Counted from the first letter of the stretch, positions 26,286 to 39,544 are shown. The stretch is DNA of 64,000 nucleotides from Trichoplusia ni (GCF_003590095.1 NC_039486.1:5826336-5890335), one strand, 5' to 3'. The notes: generated by a model from the sequence alone, not told the origin. Numbers and translations are program-made.

Positions 26286-26496
26286 CTGCACGGATAGGCG
26301 AGTGGTTGAGGTCATCAAGCTAAACCCATTGGCATCGCGACGTGTCACAGGTTCGATTCCCGCGTAAGTCAAGCTTTTATTTAGAACCATGAGTGCTTGT
26401 TCTAGGTTTGGGTGTCTTTATGCCTGTGCTAATTGTTTAAAATCTCCCCGCGACACAAAGATTAATTAGTGCGGGAGACGTTTTTTAAAAAAAGGT
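26286..26496 (+). repeat. tRNA-derived SINE
   Basis: The head 'tgcacggataggcgagtggttgagg' serves as A-box region and 'ggttcgattcc' (26350-26360) is a good B box for RNA polymerase III. The body contains 'gagtgcttgttctaggtttgggtg' and 'cgcgacacaaagattaattagtgcgggag'. The end is an A-rich run. The same body motifs occur in the copies at 36064-36260, 39545-39760 and 59937-60140, so this is one dispersed family and not a tRNA gene. Confidence 0.75.
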
Positions 26497-28394
26497 TGTA
26501 TGCCAAGAAAGCACTAAAGGCATTGTTTTGTCGTAACTAATGATCAAACTGGTCTTCTTTCCAACAGTATGGAGATGAAGTCGCGTCTAAAGCTAGTTTT
26601 ATAGAGCTATTACACAGCAGAGATATGATCATAAATATCAGTTTTCGGAGTGTTTGCTTTAAAAAAAGGTAAAATTTAATCCTATTCCTAAGGCACCATT
26701 GTTCACCTTTTTTAGCCCATTGATTGTAGGTATTTGTTTAATTTCGTGCTTACACTCAGTGTCAGGTGTATAAGATATATTAACAAAAAATTGTATCAAT
26801 AACATGTTTGTAGGAAAATCCATAGGATTACGATGTTTAATCAACTTTTTATAAACTGTTGCCTATTGAGTTTTGTTTTTTTTGTAAAAATACCATACAA
26901 ATTTAACTAAAGGACGTTTATCGACAGGCTACAAATATTGGTGTAAACTGAAAACTGAAAATATAGGCTTTTATTTATATTTTAAAATAATGTGGAATAA
27001 TATTGTAAAAGTGGAATGAGTTATTTTATGAAAATATATACACAATATATGTATATGAACAATACATAATATTATAGGTACCTATCGGTGATAGAAATTA
27101 TTAGAAGGAGACTAAGACACCCTTTTTTTATTACAACAATATAATATACGTACAATAGTAAAAGAAATGATTATCAAATAAGAATTATTGTTTCACATGT
27201 AAGCGCCTTAGTAAGAGGGTTCCGCATTCCGGTTCAGCCTTACTGAACCCAAACTAACAGGGGAAATTACTGAAAGAAGAACTCAGATAATTGATTTTGA
27301 CGAGACAAGATAGAGATTTTCAAACAAACAAACAAACTCTTCAGCTTTATATATTAGTATAGATGTGTCACTACTTTATTGAGTCCATAATACTGATTTA
27401 CGTAGCTTAAATATACCCACACAATTCAAACCTCGAAATAAATTAGTTAGGTATATAATAAATAGGTAATTTTGGGGTAATCAACAACTACTACCAATAA
27501 TACTAACCTGTAGGTATGTTATATCATTACTGACTCCTAACCTCAAATTTACTGTAATATAAGGGTGAGTATCGACTGGAGCGAATATTTACTAAAATAA
27601 ATCTTCTTATGTGTATGTTGCCGTTTGTTACAACATAATTTTTCAACCAGTAGATCGTATATTTAAGTTAAATTATATTATTTACTATTAACTTATACAA
27701 AAACTTATTGCGGCGCGTATTTAAAAAAATAAAACTAATATTGTATTGATATTATGTAAAAAAACAAGCCTAGCAATATTTTGTCACTATTTTACTACAA
27801 TACGGGCTATGCGATATTTCAACAGAGTGAAGGTGAGTTACAGCAACGTGTTACGAAAAATAACGCAGAATATTCAAACGAACGTTACATTAAAAGATAA
27901 GGCTCGAGGAAATGCTGAACCCTAATGTAAATTCTTGGAGTTCATTCAGAAACAAAATCATTGGCTGATATAATTAAATTTTATTACACATCGGTAATAA
28001 GTAGTTGTTGAAATTCCTTTGAAATGTTCTTGGGGTAGATCGGGGGCGGCGATAGCATTAATACTGAAAACTAGAACTAAATTAGCACTTGTAGTAAGGC
28101 CTTGTCTACAACTTTCATTACTGAGGTGTTAAACATCTTTGTATTACATTAATTTTGCATTTGAGTCTTATTCCTAATGCTCTAAGGTTGATTTTCGTAT
28201 GTATATATGTATTTCAATGACGTGCGGTTGACCCCTCTAATGCTTTCATCGTAATGTAGCATTACTTTATAGTAACACTGACATGCAACAAACGTCTTAT
28301 GTTGAATTAAAAGCTACTGTAATTTAATTAATAGTTCTTACTTTCAATTAATTATAATTATTCGACAATATTTTAAGTTCTTTATATATACTAA
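26497..28394. other. AT-rich non-coding stretch with a short LINE tail
   Basis: Apart from the 46-base RTE-like LINE end at 27319-27364 ((caaa)n then cttcagctttatatattagtatagat), nothing is recognised. That fragment follows unrelated sequence, so it is a severely 5'-truncated insertion or a hotspot copy. Confidence 0.5.
27319..27364 (+). repeat. Very short RTE-like LINE 3' terminus
   Basis: Only the last 46 bases of the family are present: a (caaa)n run followed by ctcttcagctttatatattagtatagat. They match the end of the copy at 19804-20068. Confidence 0.7.
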
Positions 28395-28636
28395 TCTATA
28401 CTAATATATAAAGCTGAAAAGTTTGTTTGTTTAAACGCGCTCATCTCAGGAACTACTGCTCCTATTGAAAAAATCTTTTTGTGTTAAATAGACCATTCAT
28501 CGAGGAAAGTTTTAGGCTGTAAACCATCACGCTGCGACTAATAGGAGCGAAGATACAACACAAAGAGCAGTAGTTCCTAAGATTAGCGCGTTTAAACAAA
28601 CAAACAAACTCTTCAGCTTTATATATTAGTATATAG
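28395..28636. repeat. Fold-back pair of RTE-like LINE 3' ends (inverted repeat)
   Basis: A minus-oriented copy (28395-about 28560, starting ctatactaatatataaagctgaa) is joined to a shorter plus-oriented copy (about 28566-28636, ending cttcagctttatatattagtatatag). The outer arms are about 66-72 bases each and nearly identical as inverted repeats. Both reach the same internal point, 'gaactactgctc' and its complement. The left copy also shows 'ccattcatcgaggaaag' and 'catcacgctgcgactaatagg', as in the 19804-20068 copy. The single-stranded form could make a hairpin with a loop of about 100 bases. Confidence 0.8.
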
Positions 28637-28639
28637 ATT

Positions 28640-29265
28640 ATTATTTATTACAGTGAATTCATTATAAAGCTTAACACAATCCAATTCGAATGAGTCCGAA
28701 CGTTCTAATTTTAAACCGATTATCAGTAAAAAGTCGCTAATCAACGTGTTCCCATCACAGTCAATTCTCGTTGGAACTAAATGGCTTTAAATACCCATTC
28801 CTTTAAATAAGTTAAAATCTTTAAATAAGTGCTTAACGTGACAGGTTGGCCTCCCTCCTGAATATTAATATAACCAAAATATCTACGTCATCGTTTGAGG
28901 TTTAAATTAACCCCTGTCTGTAATGTGGCTTGTCCCTTCCTTAACCGCATTTGTCAACCAAACTTATTTAGTATGAGAAAACTATTTATATGATGTATTT
29001 TTGTAACGAGTTGAGGGAAGAATTCTCATTAAAATTTCTCGTTTCACTCGGTAGTATATGACACGAGATAGTATCGCATTCTTTCGGTTAGATCCTCTCC
29101 GCAAGTATGAAAATGTTTGCAAAAAAATGTTAAGTTTCGAGAAAATCAAGTGACTTCGATTAATTTAATATTTAACTTTATTATTGACAACATTTCACAT
29201 TATAATTAATGTTTTTATTTGTGTACCTCTACTTCTGCGTATTTATGAGGATCGGATCGGCTAGT
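28640..29265. other. AT-rich non-coding stretch
   Basis: No gene or repeat recognised. Confidence 0.45.
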
Positions 29266-29269
29266 TTTG

Positions 29270-29405
29270 TACCGAATCCTTAATCATGAGTTGACACGGC
29301 TGTGGGGTCGCAGGTCGAGTCTAGTTCGACCGTCGCATCAGCTGCGTCACCAGGACTCCGGTCGGGTCCGAAACTTGTTTAGCAATACCGATAAACACGC
29401 ATAAG
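29270..29405 (+). repeat. Dispersed repeat fragment (family with 47700-47815)
   Basis: It shares 'ggactccggtcgggtccgaaa' and 'ccgataaacacgcataagtaaac' with the copy near 47700-47815, where the same blocks appear in the same order and spacing. A degraded third copy is at about 53690-53760. The class is unknown; it is too short for coding evidence. Confidence 0.55.
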
Positions 29406-29540
29406 TAAACCGATCTCAAACAATTATATAAGCTTTGCTTAGTTTGAGACTAGATGGCGTTGTGTGAGTGTTTAAGAATATTATATTTTGAAATTGCATC
29501 ATGAAGGTTATTAAAATTTTGGTCTGTAATTTATTTATGT

Positions 29541-29768
29541 ACTAGCTTTTCGCCCGCGGCTTCGTCCGAGTCGATGTCGGTTATATTTCGTTTCCAAGAG
29601 AACTCTTCAAAAGTCCGGGATAAAAACTATCCTATGTTCTTTCTCAAGACCTTCTCAATTTCAACTCTATCTCTGTACCAAATTTCATTAAAATCGGTTC
29701 AGTGGTTTAAACGAGAAAGCGTAACAGACAGACAGAGTTACTTCCGCATTTATAATATTAGTAGGGAT
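29541..29768 (+). repeat. LINE 3'-end remnant
   Basis: It begins 'ctagcttttcgcccgcggcttcgtccgag', includes 'ccaaatttcattaaaatcggttcagtgg' (split across 29678-29706), and ends 'agacagacagagttacttccgcatttataatattagtaggga'. These are familiar 3'-tail motifs of lepidopteran non-LTR elements. The 72-codon open frame across it is incidental. Confidence 0.7.
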
Positions 29769-29769
29769 T

Positions 29770-32700
29770 TCACTTATGAGTTCGATGGATAAGTGGAGGC
29801 GTAACAGTCTTTGTGTAAAACCCATGATGAAGAAACCAGTTTTTAATAACAAAAACATTGGTTTTATAAGTAATCAGTTGCCTAAAACTCGAAAACGAGG
29901 TAAAATCGTTTCAAAAATAATGGTTGTTTAGGGTGATTCTTCGGTAAGTCAACTAAAGTACCAGATTATTATGCTATGGTGTTTGCAGACGATGGCTTAG
30001 CAAGCTGCCACTTCACAATCGGATTATTATGGATTACCTTTATAGCTATTTATTGTTTGTATGTTGAAATACTGATTTGGTGTATGCATACCTTATAATT
30101 TTTTTCGGATTCGGGTTTTGTGTTAATAACTTAAATATCATTTAATAATGTTCTACTTAATTTTGTTGTTATTTTGTAGCCTTGAAGTGTATTGTTTGTT
30201 GTTGTATCTTATTTCCTTGATATAAATAGTAACATACAGTATCCTATGATACTACAAACCTCCTTCCAGTAAAACTTAAATTTCGCAAAAAAACCTGACC
30301 ACTCCAAATCAACTGGAAATTTTTAGAGCTAATTTTGCCATTTTTATGGAAAAAGATTTTTTTTCATTAGCGTGTTTCAGAATCTATTTCTACTTAACAG
30401 TATAAAAAATATGATCTCTCATACTGTTGCGTAGAAACAGCCCCTAAAGTATTTTTCGGGACATCCGTAACACCCTGTATAGATAAGGTAAGCTGGAACA
30501 AAGCCGCCACCAGTCGTTCGAACCTTCATTACGTCGACGGACGGATCACAAAGTTAAGACAATCCTTACTTAAATGCCTATCTACCACCTACGCCTGGTG
30601 TTATGAAGACTCTTATAAAAACCAACGGCGGAATAAACCATTAAAGCTTAATTATAAGAATGAGTAAATTGTGGAGTGATAACGGTCTTTCAAGGACATT
30701 AAGCTCAGAAACGTTACGAAGAATGAAACTGTCAAAATTAAAAAAAGGTTTATTTTGAACCCTAGAAATATTAGCAAAAACAAAAGAAAAGAGGTAAACC
30801 ATAGATTAGAACGTCATTTTGTAAAGATCGCTGCGGTAGCTTTTTAGCGTTTAACGGAAAGTTATTGATCAAAACACCTGGATATATCGACAATACATGA
30901 ATGAAACACAAAACCCCTAGCGTAAAACACAAAGCCCTATAACTATTACTTTGACAGGTGCATTAACCATTTAATAATCCATAATTATAGGTACAGCTCA
31001 AGCTTAAAAATGGTTTTAATTATTAATGTAGAAATTAATATTCGTTTATCATTGAAATGAGCGAGAATTTCTATTTTACTGCAACATTTAATTGCTTGAT
31101 GTAAAAACCACAACAATTTGAATAGACGACTGAAACAAGACGTCGCTCGCCGTTAACAAGATTTAGTTTGCTTTGCTCACTGCTAGTCTGTCCATAGTTT
31201 CTTGAAACATGGAAATACACTAATAGTTGTAATTGCATAAAGCAAGTGATGCTTTTATTTATTTTTGTATATAAAAGCTCTTAGTTTCTTTGGTTTAAAA
31301 TGTTGTTTGAAATGATAATTTGAATGAGACATTTTTTTTCTACGTAATGTCGCCATCAAACGTCCGACATTTATGTTTAGGTTAAAAAGTAGAGATTTTT
31401 AAACTCTTGTTTCGTTCATCATTTTTAATATTTATTTCATAAAGTCAGAGTTGGAACTGTTACCACAGAAGTCCAATCACTTAAGCACTGAGTCGCACGG
31501 CTCATCAAATTTATCGCGAAGACGACTCCGCAAAAGTTCGCTAACGATATTTATTGACACAGATATTTGGTCCCCGAGCTCTTTTGACCCTCTGAAAGTA
31601 TTGTATTACAAAAAACTCACTGACCCGTTCCCTTGTTTATTTTCTTTCTTAAAGATTAAAAATAAATGATGAGGTAGCATTTTTTGAACAAAACCGACCG
31701 ATTTCTATTTATATTTTATTTCAAAGCATAACACAAGATACCAGTTAGGACTTTGTCTGTACACCATAAGGAAAACGCGAAATTTTCAACGGTAATTTCC
31801 GTTAGCAAAAACCTGCAAAAATATTACGTGGGTGTTTAAAACTGCTCGTTTGTAATTTGAAAACTCACTCTTGCAAATGAAAATCTTGAGAGGCCGATGT
31901 GAAACTTTACAACTACTTTGGTAATTGCTCCAAAAGTTGGGAAATGAAAAGACCCTGAGGCTGCGAGGTTGAAATGAGGGATTCAATATAGAACAAGAGT
32001 GCATTCTAAAGCTTAGTAGCCACTTATGTATACTGCATTTTATGCATTGCTAGCGCATGCATGCGTGGAGCTAACGAATATAAGTATTTTGTAGGAAACC
32101 TTTTTGCCAACTTTTACGTTGTTTTATTATGGATACATTAATAAAACCAGATGAATTAAATCTTTTTCGTAGACTCTTGTACAGAGCGTGGTCTCTATAA
32201 TCAAACGTAATTATCGTAGAATTAAGATTTTGTCACCTATAGTATGTTCAGAATAATTTCAGTTGTCAGCGGTAATAACTAAAAGTAATAAAAGTTTGTG
32301 ACAGTCCACTGCGACGTCCCCAAACCTTGGGGAAATCTACATAACCACACAATTAGCAATTGGATTAGTTCACTCCATCCTTCATTAAAACTTTTCAGTT
32401 TTAATTATAAACTAAGATTTAAAGAACAGATTTTCGTTTTAATAAAGAACAACAGTTTTTTGCTGGCAACATTAAGACGGTTCTGCGTTCCGTTTGCTCG
32501 GTTTTCTTTTAAAAGAGTTCCAATTTGAAACTGGAAGCTGAAACAACTGGGAAATATTACTAGCGAGTCGTATATTTTTCATTGCAACTGCCATTCGATT
32601 TATTTACCTGTAGATATTATTTATTACCTTGTGCAGTATTGTAACAACAGCGCCCCGTAAAACTGATTCATATTTTTACTTCCATGTTTATACGAATTCA

Positions 32701-34227
32701 CGAATATACAACTTATGCTCTATGGCAAATATTAGCGCGCCCTATCTGAAAATTCGTTGATTTTCGTGTTGACTTTTGATTTTATTCTTTTATGGTGCTG
32801 AAGCGTCATCAGAAAACATTTAATAGATGTCAAAGATTATCTATATCTGTATCCAGTCCGGAGCTGGTGATAGATTATTAAAAACATCAAACCATCTCAA
32901 TCTCTATATTTTTCGATTACAATTACCACAATCACGTTTTCACCGGCACTATTATAATTATAACTGAAAATGAAGAGTACTTAACATAAAATAATAATTT
33001 TCTTGTTAATGAAAATGAGTAATTCGACGGGATTTCACCCGTTTCAGCCTTAACGATGTTAAATAATATAATTCCTACTTAAATATGACACTTACTGTTG
33101 GAAAATTACCAACAGTTGTCATTCACACAATTTAATAACACATGCATATTCATTTGATGTAGCGAATACATTTTATGCGGCAAAACATAAACGCACGAGT
33201 GTGTACGAGCCTTAATGCTTCGGAGTTTTGCGTTCAGACACTCAGAGGCTTTGTGAGATATCTACCTGTGAAAACTTTTACCTAAAACCGAGCTACCTGC
33301 TTCAAAGTACGCGAAAACTTTTTAACTGAGAATAGTATTGTAACAGAAGATTAAAATTAATCCCGGTGAGGCGGCAAGACTAACTGCAATATGCCAAGAC
33401 AAAATGTTGCCGCGCAGATTTTCAAGACACCGCAATTTCTCGCAATTTAAATGCACATATAATTATTGTGCTTGGGAATAATTTAATGTGACTATATAAT
33501 ATACAGTTCTGTTGGCAATTATTTAGTTAAGCCTTTTTACTGAACCTAATTAGTAAAATATAAATAATGTTGTGTACGTACTATTTATACAGGCATTAAT
33601 TTTTTTTCTTTTCATTACTAGATCATCTTGTCTGCCTAATATTAATTATTTTATTAAAATGTTATTACTTTAGGGATTTAAGACTTCGTTCCTAGTTTAC
33701 TCAGTATTCGAGTAAATTGGTTACACGCATTGGGGAATTCACAGCGATGCAACCTACTTTATGTGACAGTTTTTAATAAGCTTCGGGCCCCTAGCGCCGT
33801 ATAGCCTCCAACATATATAAGTATACCTATTTGATCTTCCATAAATTTACTTTTGAAGATCCCTAATTATGGTCGCGTGTCAAACTTGGGGGTTTTACAT
33901 TATTTATACACGCCGTGGTATAGAAACTCATTCTGAATGACATTTGACACAAGTTATGCGCTTAAACAAAAAGTCGCCTACATTACTTGGTAATTTGACG
34001 TCGAGTTGTAAAATTTATAATTTGAAATTTATTATAAGTTTCTTTTAAAACTTTACGTATCATTGTCGAGTAATATAATTCCCTTTTTGCGTCTATAAAT
34101 GAATGTGAAATTCGTCATTACTTTTGTAACAGATGATATTTTCTGCGTGGTCGGAACATATCTAAAACATTATAAAAGGTGTCAATGACATTAAATAATT
34201 GAATACAACCTCTTTTTTCTCTTTCAG
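29770..34227. other. AT-rich non-coding stretch
   Basis: No gene was recognised. 'gggacatccgtaacaccctgtatag' at about 30458-30482 resembles the terminal motif of a dispersed insect repeat. Patches at about 30490-30620 and 31440-31580 are slightly GC-richer, without a convincing reading frame. Confidence 0.5.
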
Positions 34228-34382
34228 TCATCCACTCAGGCGGGTATCACGAGGCGCGTCGGTGGCGCGGTTGCGAGCGCGGTTTGGCCGAGCGGCGCGG
34301 CGGCGCGGCGGTCGCGGTCGACGCCGACCTAGGAGAGTCTGTCACCTCGCTATTTTCGGTTATTTCATACCAATCTCCCTAG
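34228..34382 (+). CDS. Possible GC-rich exon of an unidentified plus-strand gene
   Basis: An excellent acceptor tract (tcttttttctctttcag, ending 34227) is followed by about 105 bases of very GC- and CpG-rich sequence. All three frames are open across the GC-rich core. One frame gives 34 residues to a TAG at 34330 (starts SSTQAGITRRVGG). Another gives 50 residues to a TAG at 34380 (starts after two bases, IHSGGYHEARRWRG). A third runs to 34483 and is arginine-rich. I cannot choose the frame and do not recognise the product. A non-coding exon or CpG-rich regulatory block are alternatives. Confidence 0.35.
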
Positions 34383-34384
34383 TG

Positions 34385-36063
34385 CCTTTAGGGATTTTGA
34401 GTATTGATTTATTGGAAGTAAATTTAGTGCTTTTAGTTATTGCTGAGGAAGAAATAATCCAGATGTATCTTTACTTACAGTAATACTAATGCCAATTGCT
34501 ACGAACTAGTAACGGAATATCTTTCTTGGTGTAAAACTCCTTTTTATTATACTTATCAAAAGTAATTTGCCAAAAAGCTGTGTTCACTAAACAGTAGCCA
34601 ATATGTAAAAGCTGCGTAATCGAAAAAAACAATGTTAATCAGAACGTTTATGTAGATTCTTTGTTCTCCGCAACGTGTAGTTAAACTGCTTATGTAAATG
34701 ATATTTTTGGTTCGTCGACTACAACCACTAGGGTTTGCTGTTACTAATTGGAAAATGTTTCAAACAGGAGAGGTGAGTTTTATTTGCACCAACTAAACGG
34801 TTGTTCTACGAAAACTGAGTAATGTTCTTTGTTTCGAAGTCAATGTAAACTATGAAACTAATATGCGTGAACATAAAGCAGCAAAGCTGATTCCGAGTAC
34901 CGACGTCCCACTCCTTTATACCCCGCGTAATATTGACTTTCAGTAAATTAAAAAAGTTTACAATAAATTCTCAACTAAAACAAATTAAAATACGTCGCGA
35001 AGCTTAAAACGGCGCACGCTGGCAAAGTTTGGTGAACGTAACCGAACTCAAGCATACTCCGCGCTCGGCACTCTGTACGCAGCGCAAACATTTTTTGTAC
35101 TTATTCGAAACAACGAGCAGGGTGGTATATTCGTCACTGTAACTTTCGGACAAAGTTGCGATGTAGCAACTCGAACAATTAAAATTTGTAGGGGCGTAGA
35201 AATGAAATTATGCATGGAGTGAGAGCAGTAGCCGTGGGTTTTGCCCCCGACTATTAATATTAATGAACTGTGACACTCCGTTCAACCGAGCCGCTGACGA
35301 GCCACCGTGTTTCTTTTGATTGTAAATTCAGTTTTGTTGATGTACTTGTTGCATATTGAAGTCTACCTTTGTGCTTTACGTGAGTTCGCGTTTCATATTA
35401 ACTCTGTGACGCAAATTGGAGGCGATGTTAGATCACAAGTTCATTATGTTTTCCGGGGACATTCAAAATAACAAACTGTTTTTGTTGTACTATTTTACAA
35501 GGGATTATTGATTAATGTTGAACAAGTACGAAATTTCGTCATATACTACTCATTTTAACTCTACCTGGAAAACTAATCAGGCATTTTGTCAGCTTTAAAA
35601 CCAATCATAAAATAGTAGAAAATACGAAAAACAGGACAAAAGTTCCCAACACAAATTCTCGAAAATTAATGCGAAGTATTCATTAGACGTCAAAATGGCT
35701 ACATGCATTGCGTCAAAGGACTTGTACGAGCTGGATCACAAAGGCAGATACCTACCCCACATTCACCTATACTGGCTGTTAGCGGGCCATTTCTAGAATT
35801 ATGACGACACGACAGCCAGTATGCACGTCATCATTAACATATCAGCTGAAAGACATCCGCCGGACACACCTAACTAATTTCCAAGTACTGGACTATTCCT
35901 TAGTAACGTTAGTAGTACATGATAAGTAGCTTGTATTCATTGAAAAGGGAAGTATAAACAGTATAAAGAAGAAGTTAAGCGTGTGTCACTATTTGGAGTT
36001 GGTGGTCAACTTTCCTGCATCCGATTTACAACGAAATCAACTGATTATTTATCAACGAATTTG
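34385..36063. other. AT-rich non-coding stretch
   Basis: No gene recognised. A small hairpin with an 11-base stem (atactggctgt / acagccagtat) lies at 35769-35822. Confidence 0.5.
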
Positions 36064-36260
36064 TATGCACATATAGCCGAGTGGTCAACTCTGGTCAACA
36101 TGCTAAACTCACTTTGTGCGATATGCCGCGGGTTCGATCCAGGCGTTTGTATAATGTATAATTCACGAATGCTTGTTCTCAATCTAGGTGTTTTTGTGCT
36201 TATGTCTTAAATGTTTGTGAAATCCCCTGTGTATCCGACAATATGTTGCAACAAATCTAG
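36064..36260 (+). repeat. tRNA-derived SINE, diverged copy
   Basis: A-box-like 'tagccgagtggtcaactctgg' and B box 'ggttcgatcc' (36131-36140) are followed by 'gaatgcttgttctcaatctaggtg' and 'gtgaaatcccctgtgtatccgac'. The body corresponds to the copies at 26286 and 59937. The promoter boxes are still recognisable. Confidence 0.65.
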
Positions 36261-36261
36261 A

Positions 36262-37455
36262 GGCGTGTCAAAAATATAAAATATCGTAGTAGCATTGCGG
36301 TTCTGAGCATAGATTTATATCCACGAGTTTTGATAACTAGCATGATGATATTGCTCAATGCTGTATGGTAAAAGGCCTTTTCCCAGTAGAGTGACGTTTT
36401 ATAGACTGGTAGTATAATCCGAAGCTACACAATCCTTTGTGACTCCGATTTTTCCATATCAAATGAATAGGAAGAATTTGACGGATGACATACCGATGTT
36501 AATCTGAAAAAAATAGTTTTTGATCCTATTTCCTCTAATTCCTTCTTGCCTATACTCTGTCGTTGCAAATGTACAATTCTATAAGCGAAAAAGGGTTTTG
36601 TTATCTTATACAAAAATGGCTTACCTACAGGATTGACGTAAAACCCTCAAAAGGATTCTAGTGGAGTGCTATACATCCTATATATCCCACAGCGTACTTT
36701 TTTGGTGATACCACGTAGTTGTTCAGATGTCATTACAATGTCATTTCGAGTCAATGCCCCAACGTGTTACTAAAATAATGGCAAAAACTTTTCTCATTTA
36801 TTGCATTTTAACTAATTAGTGAATAATAGAAATAAATCTCAGTGTAAGATCTAGATAAAACAAATACCTTTATTTTTAATGATAGAAACATAAGCGAGCG
36901 CAATTCGGAGCGATAAAAATATTAATTAAAAGCGTTAAGAAAGCATCTATGAGAGCTGAAATTATTACAGTCTGCAATGATAATTCAGTATTTTGCTTTA
37001 AAAATGAGAGATTTTCATTCTCATTAAAATATTCTCCTGTCAAGTTGGAATTCTTAATTAAAAGCAACATCATGAAATAAAACCAAAAAATAACTATGAC
37101 CGCACAGCAAAGGTTCATTTAACATTTAATAATTTGAAAAATTGCTCGGTAACATTAAACGTTTGAGATAACAAGTATGCAATGATAAGGGAGTTAGAAG
37201 GTGGTGAGGTGTTCATTAGCAAGTTCTCGTCGGTACTAAGTTGAATGGTCAAATGCTCGTTCATCACCTCACTTGCAAATTAGCTATGAAATTGTTGAGA
37301 GCTAGTTGGATCCTCAAAGACGCTAACTTTTTACATTTCTGTGTACTCTTTCCTTTCTAAAATAAGACAAACATTTTGAATTCAGCTGAAATAAAACGTT
37401 TTTTTTTCTTCATACGACAAATTTAAGTAAAAATGTCTCATTATCAATTTCGACA
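36262..37455. other. AT-rich non-coding stretch
   Basis: No gene or clear repeat. Short open frames on the minus strand (36425-36613 and 36876-37118) have no family resemblance. Confidence 0.45.
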
Positions 37456-37459
37456 TCAT

Positions 37460-37830
37460 AAGTGGCCTAGCCTTTTTCCAACTACTTTGGGGTCGATTTC
37501 GGTCTAATCAGACGCCAGTGAGTACAAGCGTTTTACAAAGAGCGACTGATTACCTGCCAAGGTAACTGAGATAAGGATTTCTAACTCTCTTCAACCAAGT
37601 TATCTGGGCAACATAATACATAATACTAGTGAGACTGGATGCCAGACTACCCGTTACGACTGTCAAAGATGTAGAGCTAACAAGCAGTAAAAAAAAACGT
37701 GTCTTCCCAAACACTGAGGAAGTTGTTATGACAGAGATATGTCACCCCGGACCTACTTTATCAAGGGTAGCTAAGAATGATCGATTAAAGATTAAGTGTG
37801 ATCGATTAACTTATGCAGTTCGATAACCTA
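37460..37830 (+). repeat. Dispersed lepidopteran repeat
   Basis: Motifs 'cctttttccaactactttggggtcg', 'acgccagtgagtaca', 'ttttacaaagagcgactg', 'aaccaagttatctgggcaac' and 'ctacccgttacgactgtcaa', in this order, match a highly abundant repeat I know from moth genomes. The class is not certain. The 65-codon plus-strand open frame at 37629-37826 lies inside it and is probably not a gene. Confidence 0.6.
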
Positions 37831-38871
37831 TTCATTAGTTGAATATTACTAGTTTACTACTAGTTTAATACAACTATCAAAGGCAGGACTCAGACTAACT
37901 TTATGAATAAAACAAAAAAGGACACAATTACTCTGATAATGTTTCTTTAAAAATCTGTTTTCGAAATTGTACTCTACTTATACTTACTTCTCCATTCAAA
38001 TCATATAAAGTAACTATTAAGTCAAGCAAAAAAATCCCCTAAACTCACAGAGTAATCTTCAAATAGACGTAAAATAATATCACCGACGATATATCTCAAT
38101 ATCGAATCGAAACACAAAGTGTCAAAGCAAAATACAAAAGGAAACTGAAGATGAAGCGAATGGTAATGGCTGTGGGGTGAGCGCGAAGCATGGAAAATAA
38201 TGTCTTCGAGGGAAATTACTGTGGAGCTTAGGGGATGCTCTATCTACACAAAACACACAGGAAAGGCGTGAGCGCGGGCTAAGTGTCTTTTTTCCAAGTT
38301 ATTTGACGCGCCTATTCTTCCAGTCATGTGCTCGAAACGAAAGTCGCAAAAAAATTGCGAATTGCAAACTCGTCTGTCGGCAAGAAATGTAATCACTTTC
38401 CACATTATCTTGTCTTATAAAAACTTTATGGTTTATTTATATTTTATCTTGTGTGAAAGTAGGATAAGCTGAAAAAGTATGCGTCAGATTATTTGGTCCC
38501 ACGTATACGTATGTATGTAACACATGATATAGCACCATAATTGCATGTAACGCAATCGTTTGCCAACAAAAAGTGTGTTTGTGTTTTAGTTTTTCAGATA
38601 CAAGAGTTTAGATGTGTGAGTGGGACAGGCCTATATCTATGTGCTTAATATACGTAATATTTTACAGAAAGCAATCAATTAATTAAGTTAATAAAACCCT
38701 ACGCTAAAATCTCTGTGTTCTCAACTTTTGTATTCGAAGTTGTATGTTAGTCTTTATCTGCATATTTGTCGTTTTTTGTTATTGTATTTGTGTGTGTACG
38801 GTAAATTGACTCTTTTTAATAACAAATGGATATATATAATATATAAAGAACATATATAATTTATAGAACTA
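37831..38871. other. Non-coding stretch
   Basis: Nothing recognisable. 'ggcgtgagcgcgggctaag' near 38267 is a small GC-rich island without an open frame of interest. Confidence 0.45.
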
Positions 38872-39160
38872 CTAGCTGACCCAGCAAACGTTGTTTTGCC
38901 GAATATATTTTTTTCTAGTTGTATACAGTATTTTTAATGCCAAATTATAAAAAAAATAAAAACAAACAATTTCGTACAATAATTTAATTTTTTTTAGAGT
39001 GTAGCAACCCTTATCACTTAGGGGTATGAAAAATAGATGTTAGTCGATTCTCAGGCCTACTAAATACGAATATAAAATTTGGTAAAAATCGGTTTTGTCG
39101 TTTCGGAGGAGTAGGGTAACTAACATCGTGACACGGGAATTTTATATATTAGAAGATATA
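38872..39160 (+). repeat. LINE 3'-end remnant
   Basis: It begins 'ctagctgacccagcaaacgttgttttgcc', contains 'gtcgattctcaggcctacta' and 'cgtttcggaggagtagggtaac', and ends 'cgggaattttatatattagaagat'. This is a common 3' tail of non-LTR retrotransposons in Lepidoptera. No open reading frame of the parent element is present. Confidence 0.7.
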
Positions 39161-39544
39161 TTATACGTTGTAAAGATTCAACCATTGTAGGTTTTCCTTT
39201 CTACTTTTTAAATATTCTTCATTTACAATTAGAGAAATGTAATGAATGGTTGTTATAATGAAATGTGTGTAGGATTCAGTATATCTTGTAATATGGACTT
39301 TGCTTGTGACACTACGATTTCATTTGGGCGTAACATATTATGTTATGAGTTCATTTACGATGATGGAAGTTTTATTTTTCAATGTAGGATAATAAGGATT
39401 TTGTGAAACAATAATAAATTGATAGAATATAGTTAATAGAACTTACGCGTGACGTCACTTCTGTGTATAATTTTGCGAAGTTGTGACGTCACAAACTAAA
39501 ATTTAAAGTACCATTTTTATGGGTCAAAGTCAAAATTTCGTTTC

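Noticed and set aside
26286..26360. Possible tRNA gene (A and B boxes)
   Set aside because: The acceptor stem does not pair, and the sequence continues into a body shared with three other copies ending in an A-rich tail; it is a SINE head.
29574..29792. 72-codon plus-strand open frame
   Set aside because: It lies within a LINE 3' tail and its sequence is explained by the repeat.
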